The translations under genes were made by a program, and so were the position numbers. A stretch of DNA of 64,000 nt, from positions 3,946,501 to 4,010,500 of the forward strand of contig NZ_CP023696.1 of assembly GCF_008704425.1 (NCBI RefSeq), in the 5' to 3' direction. Of the stretch, positions 1 to 9,183 are shown in pieces (position 1 is the first letter of the stretch; each line of letters begins with the position of its first letter). Source of the DNA: Streptomyces fradiae ATCC 10745 = DSM 40063 (GTDB lineage: Bacteria > Actinomycetota > Actinomycetes > Streptomycetales > Streptomycetaceae). Below the pieces are notes generated by a model that saw nothing but the letters and a program-made list of their open reading frames with translations, searched no databases and was not told where the DNA came from.

Positions 1-1
1 G

Positions 2-1105
2 GTCGTCTACGTCCTCGCGCCGATCCTCGCCGCGATCCCCGCCTTCATGGCCATCGCGGTCATCCCCTTCGGTCCCGCGGGCAACGAGGTCTCCATCTTC
101 GGCACGCGGACCACGATGCAGCTCACCGACCTGCCGGTGGCCATGCTGTACATCCTGGCGATCGGCTCGCTGGGCGTGTACGGCTTCGTGCTCGGCGGCT
201 GGTCGTCCGGGTCGACGTACCCGCTGCTCGGCGGCATCCGCTCGGCCGCCCAGGTCATCTCGTACGAGATCGCCATGGGCGTCTCGTTCGCCTCGGTGTT
301 CCTCTACGCCGGGTCGATGTCGACCTCCGCGATCGTGGACGCCCAGGGCGACCGGTGGTTCGCGGTGCTCCTGCCGGTGTCGTTCCTGATCTACATGGTG
401 ACGATGGTCGGCGAGTCGAGCCGGGCGCCGTTCGACATGCCGGAGTCCGAGGGCGACCTGGTCGGCGGCTTCAACACCGAGTACAGCTCCATCAAGTTCG
501 CGATGTTCATGCTCGCCGAGTACGTCCACATGGTCACCGTGTCGATGATCGCGGTGACGCTGTTCCTCGGCGGCTGGCGCGCCCCGTACCCGGTCTCCGC
601 CTTCTGGGAGGGCGCCAACCACGGCTGGTGGCCGATGCTGTGGTTCGTCGGCAAGGTCGTGGCGTTCATCTTCTTCTTCGTCTGGCTGCGCGGCACGCTG
701 CCCCGCGTCCGCTACGACCAGCTGATGAAGCTCGGCTGGAAGGTCCTCATCCCCGTCTCGGTCGTGTGGCTGATGCTCGTCGCCACCGTGCGCGCCCTGC
801 GCAACGAGAACGTCCAGTTCCAGTCGATCGTGCTGTACGTGGCGGGCGCCGTCCTCGCGGTGCTGCTGCTGTCCTTCGTGGCCGACGCGTTCCGCGGCCG
901 GAAGGCGAGGACGGCCGGGGAGGAGCCCGCGGAGGGCGCGGGCGGCGGGTTCGACCCGATGGCCGGCGGCTACCCGGTGCCCCCGCTGCCGGGGCAGACC
1001 CTGCCGCCGGTGCCGCGGCGACGGCCGCGCGGTGAGCGCGAGCTGATGGTCAGTGGCGCCACGGAAACCGCGAGTGACGGAAAGGAGACGGACGGTGTCT
1101 ACTGA
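2..1105 (+). CDS. nuoH: NADH-quinone oxidoreductase subunit H (5' truncated by window edge)
   Basis: This is the membrane subunit of complex I that forms the quinone-access chamber where the peripheral arm meets the membrane arm. The reading frame is open from the first bases, so the N-terminus lies outside the window; 367 residues are visible. The family loop reading FDMPESEGDLVGGFNTEY, the LFLGGW segment and the charged motif LRGTLPRVRYDQLMKLGW near the end are all present, separated by hydrophobic helices. A Gly/Pro/Arg-rich cytoplasmic tail of about 60 residues follows the last helix, as is common in actinobacteria. The 3' end overlaps nuoI by 11 bases, so the two are translationally coupled. 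Identity is certain; only the start is unseen. Confidence 0.97.
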   Translation, partial: VVYVLAPILAAIPAFMAIAVIPFGPAGNEVSIFGTRTTMQLTDLPVAMLYILAIGSLGVYGFVLGGWSSGSTYPLLGGIRSAAQVISYEIAMGVSFASVFLYAGSMSTSAIVDAQGDRWFAVLLPVSFLIYMVTMVGESSRAPFDMPESEGDLVGGFNTEYSSIKFAMFMLAEYVHMVTVSMIAVTLFLGGWRAPYPVSAFWEGANHGWWPMLWFVGKVVAFIFFFVWLRGTLPRVRYDQLMKLGWKVLIPVSVVWLMLVATVRALRNENVQFQSIVLYVAGAVLAVLLLSFVADAFRGRKARTAGEEPAEGAGGGFDPMAGGYPVPPLPGQTLPPVPRRRPRGERELMVSGATETASDGKETDGVY

Positions 1106-1748
1106 GTCATCCCGTGGGGACACCCCGGGAACGCCCTTCCAGAACCCGGTGGCCGGCTTCGGCGTGACCTTCAAGGCCATGTTCAGGAAGCGGCTGACGG
1201 AGCAGTACCCGGAGCAGCGCAAGACGACGACGCCCCGCTTCCACGGGCGGCACCAGCTCAACCGGCACCCGGACGGGCTGGAGAAGTGCGTCGGCTGCGA
1301 GCTGTGCGCCTGGGCCTGCCCCGCCGACGCCATCTACGTGGAGGGCGCGGACAACACCGACGAGGAGCGCTACTCGCCCGGCGAGCGGTACGGCCGCGTC
1401 TACCAGATCAACTACGCCCGCTGCATCCTGTGCGGGCTGTGCATCGAGGCGTGCCCGACGCGGGCGCTGACGATGACCAACGAGTTCGAGCTGGCCGACA
1501 GCTCCCGGGAGAACCTGATCTACACCAAGGAGCAGCTCCTCGCGGGCCTCCAGGAGGGCATGGTCGACACGCCCCACGCCATCTTCCCGGGCATGGACGA
1601 GCAGGACTACTACCGGGGCCTGGTCCACGAGGCCGCGCCCGGCACGGTCCGCCAGACCGCAGTCAGCCAGGGCGAGCAGCCCCCGCAGGAGGCGGCGTCG
1701 GACTTCGGCGGCACGGAGCCCGCGTCCGGGAAGGTGGTCGGGAAATGA
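1095..1748 (+). CDS. nuoI: NADH-quinone oxidoreductase subunit I (two [4Fe-4S])
   Basis: This is the ferredoxin-like subunit carrying clusters N6a and N6b, which pass electrons towards NuoB. Two complete CxxCxxCxxxCP motifs are visible (CVGCELCAWACP and CILCGLCIEACP), giving all eight cysteine ligands. I chose GTG 1095 because an AAAGGAG ribosome site ends 7 bases before it and the protein then begins VSTESSRGD. An upstream in-frame start at 1053 would lie deep in nuoH and lacks such a site. The product is 217 residues, longer than the minimal family because of an acidic/Ser-rich C-terminal tail of about 50 residues. It overlaps nuoJ by 4 bases (ATGA). Confidence 0.97.
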   Translation: MSTESSRGDTPGTPFQNPVAGFGVTFKAMFRKRLTEQYPEQRKTTTPRFHGRHQLNRHPDGLEKCVGCELCAWACPADAIYVEGADNTDEERYSPGERYGRVYQINYARCILCGLCIEACPTRALTMTNEFELADSSRENLIYTKEQLLAGLQEGMVDTPHAIFPGMDEQDYYRGLVHEAAPGTVRQTAVSQGEQPPQEAASDFGGTEPASGKVVGK

Positions 1749-2572
1749 GCGCGCACACCCTGGCCGCCGCCTACACCACCTCGACCGGCGAGGCCGTGCA
1801 GTTCTGGATCCTCGGCACGGTCGCCGTGGTCGGCGCGCTCTGCACGGTGCTGATGCGCAAGGCCGTGCACAGCGCCCTGTGCCTGGCCGGGACCATGATC
1901 GTCCTGGCGGTGTTCTACCTCGCCAACGGGGCGTACTTCCTGGGCGTCGTGCAGATCGTCGTCTACACCGGCGCCATCATGATGCTCTTCCTCTTCGTGG
2001 TGATGCTCGTCGGTGTCACGGCCGCCGACTCGCTGAAGGAGACCATCAAGGGACAGCGCTGGCTGGCCCTGCTGTGCGGGCTCGGCTTCGGCGCCCTGCT
2101 GATCGCCGGCATCGGCCGCGCCTCCCTGGACACCTTCAACGGGCTGGGCGCGGCGAACGCCGGGGGCAACGTCCAGGGCATCGCGGCGCTGCTGTTCACC
2201 AGGTACGTCTTCGCCTTCGAGATCACGGGCGCGCTGCTCATCACCGCCGCGGTCGGCGCGATGGTGCTCACCCACCGGGAGCGCACCGAGCGGGCCCCGA
2301 CGCAGCGGGAGCTGGCCGAGCGCCGGGTGCGCGAGGGCAGGCAGCTCCCGCCGCTCCCGGCGCCCGGGGTGTACGCCCGGCACAACGCCGTGGACATCCC
2401 CGGCCTGCTGCCGGACGGCACCCCGTCGGAGCTGACGGTCAACCGCACGCTGCGGGCGCGCGGTCAGGTCCGCGACGTGTCGGAGCAGGCCCTGGAGGAC
2501 CTGCGGGCGCTGGAGCAGCGCGCCGACGAGCGGCTGGGCCGCCGGCGGGACGGAGAGGAGGCGGCCAAGTGA
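1745..2572 (+). CDS. nuoJ: NADH-quinone oxidoreductase subunit J
   Basis: This is a membrane-arm subunit with five predicted helices, whose TM3 region is thought to take part in coupling. The conserved stretch GVVQIVVYTGAIMMLFLFVVM is the NuoJ signature. The protein is 275 residues. The membrane part ends near residue 180 (VLTHRERTER) and is followed by an arginine-rich cytoplasmic extension of about 95 residues, typical of actinobacterial NuoJ but absent in E. coli. The ATG overlaps the nuoI stop (ATGA), and the stop overlaps the nuoK GTG (GTGA). Confidence 0.96.
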   Translation: MSAHTLAAAYTTSTGEAVQFWILGTVAVVGALCTVLMRKAVHSALCLAGTMIVLAVFYLANGAYFLGVVQIVVYTGAIMMLFLFVVMLVGVTAADSLKETIKGQRWLALLCGLGFGALLIAGIGRASLDTFNGLGAANAGGNVQGIAALLFTRYVFAFEITGALLITAAVGAMVLTHRERTERAPTQRELAERRVREGRQLPPLPAPGVYARHNAVDIPGLLPDGTPSELTVNRTLRARGQVRDVSEQALEDLRALEQRADERLGRRRDGEEAAK

Positions 2573-2868
2573 ATCCCGTCAACTACCTCTATCTCGCCGC
2601 CCTGTTGTTCACCATCGGCGCCGCCGGTGTGCTGATCAGGCGCAACGCGATCATCCTGTTCATGTGCGTGGAGCTGATGCTCAACGCCTGCAATCTGTCG
2701 CTGGTCGCGTTCTCCCGGATGCACGGCAACCTGGACGGCCAGATCCTCGCCTTCTTCACGATGGTCGTGGCCGCCGCGGAGGTCGTGGTCGGGCTGGCGA
2801 TCATCGTGTCCCTCTTCCGCGTCCGCCACTCGGCCTCGGTCGACGACGCCAGCCTGATGAAGCTGTAA
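2569..2868 (+). CDS. nuoK: NADH-quinone oxidoreductase subunit K
   Basis: This is a small three-helix membrane subunit of 99 residues, the normal length. The two membrane glutamates that form part of the proton path are visible in MCVELMLNACNLSLVAF and in VVAAAEVVVGLAIIV. The GTG start overlaps the nuoJ stop by 4 bases. The gene ends 14 bases before nuoL. Confidence 0.96.
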   Translation: MNPVNYLYLAALLFTIGAAGVLIRRNAIILFMCVELMLNACNLSLVAFSRMHGNLDGQILAFFTMVVAAAEVVVGLAIIVSLFRVRHSASVDDASLMKL

Positions 2869-2882
2869 GGGGTCGCTGAATC

Positions 2883-4823
2883 GTGGAGAACCTGATCGCG
2901 CTGCTCGTCGCGGCGCCTCTGCTCGGAGCGGTCGTCCTGCTGTGCGGCGGCCGGCGGCTGGACGGGGCCGGGCACTGGCTCGGCACGCTGCTCGCCGCCG
3001 CCTCCTTCGTCGTCGGCGCGGTGCTCTTCGCCGACATGCTGGGCAAGGGCGCCGACGACCGGGCCCTGAACCAGCGGCTGTTCAGCTGGGTGCCGGTCGA
3101 GGGCTTCCAGGCGGACATCGCCTTCCAGCTCGACCAGCTGTCCATGACGTTCGTCCTGCTCATCACCGGTGTCGGCACGCTCATCCACGTCTACTCCATC
3201 GGCTACATGGAGCACGACGAGCGCCGCCGCCGCTTCTTCGGCTATCTGAACCTCTTCCTCGCGGCGATGCTGCTGCTCGTCCTCGCCGACAACTACCTGC
3301 TGCTGTACTTCGGCTGGGAGGGCGTGGGCCTCGCCTCGTACCTGCTGATCGGGTTCTGGCAGCACAAGCCGAGCGCGGCCACGGCCGCGAAGAAGGCGTT
3401 CCTGGTCAACCGGGTGGGCGACATCGGCCTCTCGGTCGCCATCATGCTGATGTTCACCACCTTCGGGACCTTCGCCTTCGGGCCGGTGCTCGGCGCGGCG
3501 GGCGAGGCGTCCGAGGGCATGCTGACGGCCATCGGGCTGATGCTGCTGCTCGCCGCCTGCGGCAAGTCCGCGCAGGTGCCGCTCCAGTCCTGGCTGGGGG
3601 ACGCGATGGAGGGCCCGACCCCGGTGTCGGCGCTCATCCACGCGGCGACGATGGTCACCGCCGGCGTGTACCTGATCACCCGCTCCGGCGCCATCTTCAA
3701 CGGGGCGCCGGACGCGCAGCTCGCCGTCGTCGTGGTCGGAGCGGTGACGCTCCTGTTCGGTGCGATCGTCGGTTGCGCGAAGGACGACATCAAGAAGGCC
3801 CTCGCAGGCTCGACGATGTCCCAGATCGGCTACATGATCCTCGCCGCCGGCCTGGGCCCGATCGGCTACGCCTTCGCCATCATGCACCTGGTGACGCACG
3901 GCTTCTTCAAGGCCGGGCTGTTCCTCGGCGCCGGGTCGGTCATGCACGGCATGAACGACGAGGTCGACATGCGCAAGTACGGCGGCCTGCGGACGTACAT
4001 GCCCGTCACCTTCGCCACCTTCGGCCTCGGCTACCTGGCGATCATCGGGTTCCCCGGCCTGTCGGGCTTCTGGTCCAAGGACCGGATCATCGAGGCGGCC
4101 TTCGCCAAGGGCGGCACCGAGGGCTGGATCCTCGGCGCGGTCACCCTGCTGGGCGCCGGGATCACCGCGTACTACATGACCCGCGTGATGATCATGACGT
4201 TCTTCGGCGAGAAGCGCTGGCAGCCCGCGCCCGACCCGGAGACGGCCGCCGACGTGGAGCCCGGCGCGCAGGCCGCGCCCGGCGCGATGCCGCATCCGCA
4301 CGAGTCCCCGAAGTCCATGACCGTCCCGATGATCCTGCTGGCCTTCGGCTCGGTCTTCGCGGGCGGCCTGTTCTCGCTGAACAGCGCCTTCGTCAACTGG
4401 CTCAAGCCCGTCACGGACTTCGAGCACGGCCACCCGCCGATCGGCGCGGGCGTCATCACGGCGGCGACCGTCGTCGTCCTGCTGATCGGCGCCGGCACCG
4501 CCTACGCCCAGTACGGCCGCAGGCCGGTGCCGGTGGTCGCGCCGCGCGGCTCGCTGCTCACCCGGGCGGCCCGCCGCGACCTCCTCCAGGACGACTTCAA
4601 CCACGTCGTCCTGGTCCGCGGCGGCGAGCACCTGACGCGCTCGCTGGTCTACGTCGACCACACGCTCGTCGACGGCGTCGTCAACGGCACCGCCGCGGCG
4701 ATGGGCGGCCTCTCCGGCCGCATGCGCAAACTGCAGAACGGCTTTGCCCGCTCCTACGCGGTCTCGATGTTCGGAGGTGCTGCGGTGCTGATCGCCGCGA
4801 CCCTGCTGATGAGGGCGGTGTGA
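2883..4823 (+). CDS. nuoL: NADH-quinone oxidoreductase subunit L (proton-pumping antiporter-like)
   Basis: This is the distal antiporter-like subunit with the long lateral helix, 646 residues. Conserved features are the Glu in GWEGVGLASYLLIGFW, the Lys in GKSAQVPLQSWLGDAMEGP, and PVSALIHAATMVTAGVYL. The C-terminal part contains the extra helices that form the piston-like lateral arm. The GTG start at 2883 has a GGGGTCGC stretch upstream but no strong ribosome site; spacing from nuoK is 14 bases, so coupled translation is likely. Its end lies 5 bases before the chosen nuoM ATG. Confidence 0.96.
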   Translation: MENLIALLVAAPLLGAVVLLCGGRRLDGAGHWLGTLLAAASFVVGAVLFADMLGKGADDRALNQRLFSWVPVEGFQADIAFQLDQLSMTFVLLITGVGTLIHVYSIGYMEHDERRRRFFGYLNLFLAAMLLLVLADNYLLLYFGWEGVGLASYLLIGFWQHKPSAATAAKKAFLVNRVGDIGLSVAIMLMFTTFGTFAFGPVLGAAGEASEGMLTAIGLMLLLAACGKSAQVPLQSWLGDAMEGPTPVSALIHAATMVTAGVYLITRSGAIFNGAPDAQLAVVVVGAVTLLFGAIVGCAKDDIKKALAGSTMSQIGYMILAAGLGPIGYAFAIMHLVTHGFFKAGLFLGAGSVMHGMNDEVDMRKYGGLRTYMPVTFATFGLGYLAIIGFPGLSGFWSKDRIIEAAFAKGGTEGWILGAVTLLGAGITAYYMTRVMIMTFFGEKRWQPAPDPETAADVEPGAQAAPGAMPHPHESPKSMTVPMILLAFGSVFAGGLFSLNSAFVNWLKPVTDFEHGHPPIGAGVITAATVVVLLIGAGTAYAQYGRRPVPVVAPRGSLLTRAARRDLLQDDFNHVVLVRGGEHLTRSLVYVDHTLVDGVVNGTAAAMGGLSGRMRKLQNGFARSYAVSMFGGAAVLIAATLLMRAV

Positions 4824-4828
4824 CCGCA

Positions 4829-6400
4829 ATGTCCTTTCCCCTCCTGACGGCCACGGCGGCGCTCCCGGCGATCGGGGCCGTCGTCACGGCCGCCGTCCCC
4901 GCCGCGCGGCGCACCGCCGCGAAGTGGACCGCCCTGCTGTTCTCCCTGGGCACGCTGGCGCTCGCCGCGGCCGTCCTGGTCCGCTTCGACCCGGGCGGCG
5001 AGCGCTACCAGCTCACCGAGTCGCACGCCTGGATCGGCGACTTCGGCGTCCGGTACGAGCTGGGCGTGGACGGCATCGGCGTGGCGCTGCTCGCGCTGAC
5101 CGCGCTGCTGGTGCCGTTCGTGATCCTCGCCGGATGGCACGACGCCGACCCCCAGGGCGCCACCTCGAAGCGGTGGCGCCCCACGCAGGGCTTCTTCGCC
5201 CTGATCCTCATGGTCGAGGCGATGGTGATCCTCTCCTTCGAGGCCACCGACGTCTTCCTGTTCTACGTCCTCTTCGAGGCCATGCTCATCCCGATGTACT
5301 TCCTCATCGGCGGCTTCGGTGACCGCGCCCACGCGGGCGGCGACGACAGGGCGGCCGCCCAGCGGTCGTACGCCGCGGTCAAGTTCCTCCTCTACAACCT
5401 GGCCGGCGGGCTGATCATGCTCGCCGCCGTGGTCGGGCTGTACGTCGTCGCGGGGAACTTCTCGCTCCCCGAGATCGCCGCCGCCCGCGCGAGCGGCGAG
5501 CTGGACATGGCGACCGACACGGAGCGGCTGCTGTTCCTCGGATTCTTCTTCGCCTTTGCCGTCAAGGCGCCGCTGTGGCCGCTGCACACCTGGCTGCCCA
5601 ACGCGATGGGGGAGTCCACGGCGCCCGTCGCGGTGCTCATCACGGCCGTCGTCGACAAGGTCGGCACGTTCGCGATGCTCCGCTTCTGCCTCGGCCTCTT
5701 CCCCGAGGCGTCGAAGTGGGCCACCCCGGTGATCATCGTCCTCGCGCTGGTCAGCATCGTCTACGGGGCGCTGCTCGCGGTCGGCCAGCGGGACATCAAG
5801 CGGCTGATCGCCTACGCGTCGATCTCCCACTTCGGCTTCATCGTCCTCGGCATCTTCGCCATGACGAGCCAGGGCCAGAGCGGCGCCACGCTCTACATGG
5901 TCAACCACGGCATCTCGACGGCCGCCCTCATGCTGGTCGCCGGATTCCTGATCAGCCGGCGCGGCTCCCGCCTGATCGCGGACTACGGCGGGGTGCAGAA
6001 GGTCGCCCCCGTCCTCGCGGGCACCTTCCTCGTCGGCGGCCTGGCCACCCTGTCGCTGCCCGGCCTCGCCCCGTTCGTCAGCGAGTTCCTCGTGCTGGTC
6101 GGCACGTTCGCCCGGTACCCGGCCGCGGGCGTCGTGGCCACCACCGGCATCGTCCTGGCCGCGCTCTACACGCTCGTGCTGTACCAGCGGACGATGACCG
6201 GCCCGGTCAAGGAGGAGGTCCGGGCCATGCCCGACCTGCGCCCGCGCGAGCTGGCCGTGATCGCCCCGCTGATCGCGCTCCTCCTCTTCCTCGGCGTCTA
6301 CCCGAAGCCGCTCACCGACATCGTCAACCCGGCGGTGCGGCACACCATGTCCGACGTACAGCAGAAGGACCCCCGGCCCGATGTGGAGGCGGCCAAGTGA
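4829..6400 (+). CDS. nuoM: NADH-quinone oxidoreductase subunit M (proton-pumping antiporter-like)
   Basis: This is a Mrp-antiporter-like proton-translocating subunit, 523 residues. Hallmarks are the membrane glutamate in FYVLFEAMLIPMYFLIGGFG, the lysine in FAVKAPLWPLHTWLPNAM, and the mid-membrane stretch RDIKRLIAYASISHFGFIVLG. I place the start at ATG 4829 (MSFPLLTATAALP). A GTG at 4820 in the same frame, overlapping the nuoL stop, is the alternative and would add three residues. The stop overlaps nuoN by 4 bases. Confidence 0.96.
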   Translation: MSFPLLTATAALPAIGAVVTAAVPAARRTAAKWTALLFSLGTLALAAAVLVRFDPGGERYQLTESHAWIGDFGVRYELGVDGIGVALLALTALLVPFVILAGWHDADPQGATSKRWRPTQGFFALILMVEAMVILSFEATDVFLFYVLFEAMLIPMYFLIGGFGDRAHAGGDDRAAAQRSYAAVKFLLYNLAGGLIMLAAVVGLYVVAGNFSLPEIAAARASGELDMATDTERLLFLGFFFAFAVKAPLWPLHTWLPNAMGESTAPVAVLITAVVDKVGTFAMLRFCLGLFPEASKWATPVIIVLALVSIVYGALLAVGQRDIKRLIAYASISHFGFIVLGIFAMTSQGQSGATLYMVNHGISTAALMLVAGFLISRRGSRLIADYGGVQKVAPVLAGTFLVGGLATLSLPGLAPFVSEFLVLVGTFARYPAAGVVATTGIVLAALYTLVLYQRTMTGPVKEEVRAMPDLRPRELAVIAPLIALLLFLGVYPKPLTDIVNPAVRHTMSDVQQKDPRPDVEAAK

Positions 6401-8046
6401 GCACTACGGACTTCCACAGCCTGTGGACGACGGCCGCCGAGCCGCTCGGCGCCATCCCCGCGCCGAAGATCGAGTACGCCCAGCTCGCCCCCGTCCTCAT
6501 CGTGGTGGGCGCGGCCGTCGTCGGCGTGCTGGTGGAGGCCGTCGTCCCGCGCCGCGCCCGCCACCACGCGCAGCTCCTCCTCAGCGTCGCGGCGCTGGCG
6601 AGCGCCTTCGCCGCCGTCGTCGGTCTCGCCCTCACGGGGCACGCCACGACCCGTGCGGGGATCTCCGCGATGGGCGCCGTCGCCGTCGACGGCCCGGCGC
6701 TGTTCCTCCAGGGCACGATCCTGCTGACCTCGCTCGTCGCGGTCTTCACCTTCGCCGAGCGGCGGCTCGACCCGGCCCGGCACGGCCACCGCGTCGACTC
6801 GTTCGCCGCCGAGGCCGCCGCCGCGCCGGGCAGCGACCACGAGAAGGCCGCCGTGAAGGCCGGGTTCACCACCACCGAGGTGTTCCCGCTGCTGCTGTTC
6901 GCCGTCACGGGCCTGCTGGTCTTCCCGGCCGCCAACGACCTGCTGACCCTCTTCGTCGCCCTGGAGGTGCTCTCGCTGCCGCTGTACCTGCTGTGCGCGG
7001 TCGCCCGCCGCAAGCGGCTGCTGTCGCAGGAGGCCGCGGTCAAGTACTTCCTGCTCGGCGCCTTCGCCTCCGCGTTCCTGCTGTTCGGCGTCGCCCTGCT
7101 CTACGGGTACGCGGGCTCCCTCTCGTACGCCCGGATCGCCGACGTCGTGGGCGGCGCGGTCGGCTCGGTCGACCCGGCGCTCGCCGCGACCATGGGCAAC
7201 GACGTCCTGCTGCTCATCGGCTTCGCGATGGTGCTGACCGGCCTGCTGTTCAAGGTCGGCGCGGTGCCGTTCCACATGTGGACGCCCGACGTGTACCAGG
7301 GCGCCCCCACACCGGTCACCGGCTTCATGGCCGCCGCCACGAAGGTCGCCGCGTTCGGCGCGATGCTGCGGCTGCTCTACGTGGTCCTGCCGGGGCTGCG
7401 CTGGGACTGGCGGCCCGTCATGTGGGGCGTCGCCATCGTCACGATGCTGGCGGGCGCGATCGTCGCGATCACGCAGACCGACATCAAGCGGCTGCTCGCC
7501 TACTCCTCCATCGCCCACGCCGGGTTCATCCTGGCGGGTGTCATCGCCGCGACGCCGTCCGGTGTCTCCTCCGTGCTGTTCTACCTGGCCGCGTACTCCT
7601 TCGTGACGGTCGGCGCGTTCGCCGTGGTCACGCTGGTGCGGGACGCGGGCGGCGAGGCGACCCACCTGTCCCGGTGGGCGGGTCTCGGGCGGCGCTCGCC
7701 GCTGGTGGCGGCGGTCTTCGCGGTGTTCCTGCTCGCCTTCGCCGGCATCCCGCTGACCTCGGGCTTCTCCGGCAAGTTCGCCGTGTTCAAGGCGGCGGCG
7801 GAGGGCGGCGCCGGCGCGCTGGTCGTGGTCGGCGTGATCGCCTCGGCCATCGCCGCGTTCTTCTACATCAGGGTGATCGTGCTGATGTTCTTCAGCGAGC
7901 CGCACCCGGAGGGGCCCACCGTCGCCGTGCCGTCGCCGCTCACCATGACGGCGATCGGCGTGGGCGTCGCGGTGACGCTGGTGCTCGGCTTCGCCCCGCA
8001 GTACTTCCTGGACCTCGCGGGCCAGGCGGGGGTGTTCGTCCGGTAG
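6397..8046 (+). CDS. nuoN: NADH-quinone oxidoreductase subunit N (proton-pumping antiporter-like)
   Basis: This is the third antiporter-like subunit and the last gene of the operon, 549 residues. The conserved Glu (FVALEVLSLPLYLLCAVAR), the Lys (LLFKVGAVPFHMWTPDVYQG), and the stretch TDIKRLLAYSSIAHAGFILAG are present. The GTG start overlaps nuoM in a GTGA junction. An N-terminal charged loop (about residues 120-150) between helices is longer than in E. coli. Transcription of the operon should stop at the perfect 19-bp hairpin about 95 bases after the stop. Confidence 0.96.
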   Translation: MSTTDFHSLWTTAAEPLGAIPAPKIEYAQLAPVLIVVGAAVVGVLVEAVVPRRARHHAQLLLSVAALASAFAAVVGLALTGHATTRAGISAMGAVAVDGPALFLQGTILLTSLVAVFTFAERRLDPARHGHRVDSFAAEAAAAPGSDHEKAAVKAGFTTTEVFPLLLFAVTGLLVFPAANDLLTLFVALEVLSLPLYLLCAVARRKRLLSQEAAVKYFLLGAFASAFLLFGVALLYGYAGSLSYARIADVVGGAVGSVDPALAATMGNDVLLLIGFAMVLTGLLFKVGAVPFHMWTPDVYQGAPTPVTGFMAAATKVAAFGAMLRLLYVVLPGLRWDWRPVMWGVAIVTMLAGAIVAITQTDIKRLLAYSSIAHAGFILAGVIAATPSGVSSVLFYLAAYSFVTVGAFAVVTLVRDAGGEATHLSRWAGLGRRSPLVAAVFAVFLLAFAGIPLTSGFSGKFAVFKAAAEGGAGALVVVGVIASAIAAFFYIRVIVLMFFSEPHPEGPTVAVPSPLTMTAIGVGVAVTLVLGFAPQYFLDLAGQAGVFVR

Positions 8047-8140
8047 CGGGGGGCCGCGCGGAGGGCCGCAGGGGCCGGCCGCGCGGGAGGCCGGGCGCGG
8101 CGGTCCGGCGGGAGGGCCGTAGCGGGCCGGCCGCGTGGAG

Positions 8141-8182
8141 GAGGGCCGGGCGGGACGCGGTGGCGCGTCCCGCCCGGCCCTC
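8141..8182. terminator. Bidirectional terminator hairpin between nuoN and the convergent secreted-protein gene
   Basis: Two perfectly complementary 19-base arms (8141-8159 and 8164-8182, beginning GAGGGCCGGGCGGGACGCG) enclose a GTGG loop. It sits between the converging ends of nuoN (+) and the gene ending at 8231 (-), so it can serve both. There is no T-run, which is usual for Streptomyces hairpin terminators. Confidence 0.85.
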
Positions 8183-8230
8183 ACCCGTTCGCGCGGCGTC
8201 CCGTGCTCCCCTCGGGCCGTGACGGCGCGG

Positions 8231-8779
8231 TCAGCTCTGCGAGGGGCAGGTCACGTCGGGGTTCCACTCGTGGAACAGGCCCTTGGGGTTGGGCTTGTGC
8301 AGCCAGACGTGCAGGTCGTAGTGGACCTTCATGCCCTCCACCACGCCGGGCGACGGGCCGATGAACGGCTGCCCGAACATCGACGGCCGGTCGTCGTCGG
8401 TCGCCAGGTCCTGGTCGGCGTCCTCGACGAACCACTCCACGCCCACCAGGGTCATCGACCCGTCGGCGCCCTTCTCGTACATGAGCGCGGCCGGCTTCGT
8501 CGGGTCGGTGAGGTTGTTGTACGCCGGGTTCACGTAGTGGTAGCCCATGGCACCCTCGCCGGCGAGGGCGACGCAGTCGCGGAACGGCACGTAGCCGTCC
8601 TCCAGGGCCTTCTCCAGCCGGTGGTACTTCAGCGTCGTGCCGTACGCGGTCAGCAGGTCGGCGCGTACGAGGGGGTCGTCCTCGGGGGCGGCGGCGGCCG
8701 GGCTCACCGGCCCGGCCAGCAGTGTGAGCGGGACCAGTACGGCGAGAGCGGCGGCGGCCAGGGGCCCTTTCGGCTTCAT
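8231..8779 (-). CDS. Secreted protein of unknown function
   Basis: The product is 182 residues, starting at ATG 8779, which has GAGGAG a few bases upstream. It opens with a Sec signal peptide (MKPKGP, then a hydrophobic Ala/Leu core ending near PAAAA, about residue 31). The mature part has no membrane helix. Recognisable but unassigned patterns are GYHYVNPAYNNL, MLYEKGADGSMTLVGVEWFVEDAD and MKVHYDLHVWLHKPNPKGLFHEWNP, with several His, Asp and Trp residues that could bind metal or a ligand. I recognise it as a type of conserved exported protein common in actinobacteria but cannot give a function. It converges on nuoN across a shared terminator. Confidence 0.75.
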   Translation of the reverse strand: MKPKGPLAAAALAVLVPLTLLAGPVSPAAAAPEDDPLVRADLLTAYGTTLKYHRLEKALEDGYVPFRDCVALAGEGAMGYHYVNPAYNNLTDPTKPAALMYEKGADGSMTLVGVEWFVEDADQDLATDDDRPSMFGQPFIGPSPGVVEGMKVHYDLHVWLHKPNPKGLFHEWNPDVTCPSQS

Positions 8780-9183
8780 GCGGTGCTCCTCGTCGGAGTG
8801 GGGGCTGGGTGGGGGCTGGGAGGTGGAGGCGGTGGTGGGGGATCGGGGTGGAGGGGGGAAGGTGGGGTGGGGGGCGGCGGGGACGGAGGCGGGGCGGGGG
8901 CCGGGGCCGGCCGGTTCCGCGCCGGACGCGCGAGGGGCGCCCGGCGGTCCGGGCGGCCCTGCCCGGCCCCGCCCCCAGCAGCTTCCGCCGGGCCGCGCCG
9001 GGCCGCACGCGGAGTCGGCCATCGGGCGGAAAGGCACCCTGTCCCGCCGCGCCCCGCCGTGGCAGGGTGACCGCGTCGATTGGTACGGACCAATCGGCGT
9101 GCGAGAGCGGCGACGGACCGCGGCCGACGCACCGGCCCGGCCCCGCGCCGTCCGGACCGGAGCGAGGAAGGGCGCGGGCGACC
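8780..9183. other. Divergent intergenic region with a long G-rich tract
   Basis: These 404 bases separate the minus-strand secreted-protein gene from the plus-strand AraC-type regulator, so they should hold both promoters. Positions 8797-8905 are almost pure G/A/T on the plus strand, with more than ten runs of three or more G. No coding sequence is convincing here. I cannot assign promoter boxes with confidence. Confidence 0.5.

Noticed and set aside
1053..1094. Upstream start for nuoI at 1053
   Set aside because: It would overlap nuoH by 53 bases without a ribosome site; GTG 1095 has AAAGGAG at ideal spacing and gives the typical N-terminus.
2589..4829. A 746-codon minus-strand open frame opposite nuoK-nuoL
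   Set aside because: Its translation is His/Arg/Gly/Ala noise typical of the antisense of GC-rich genes, and the plus strand encodes unmistakable complex I subunits.
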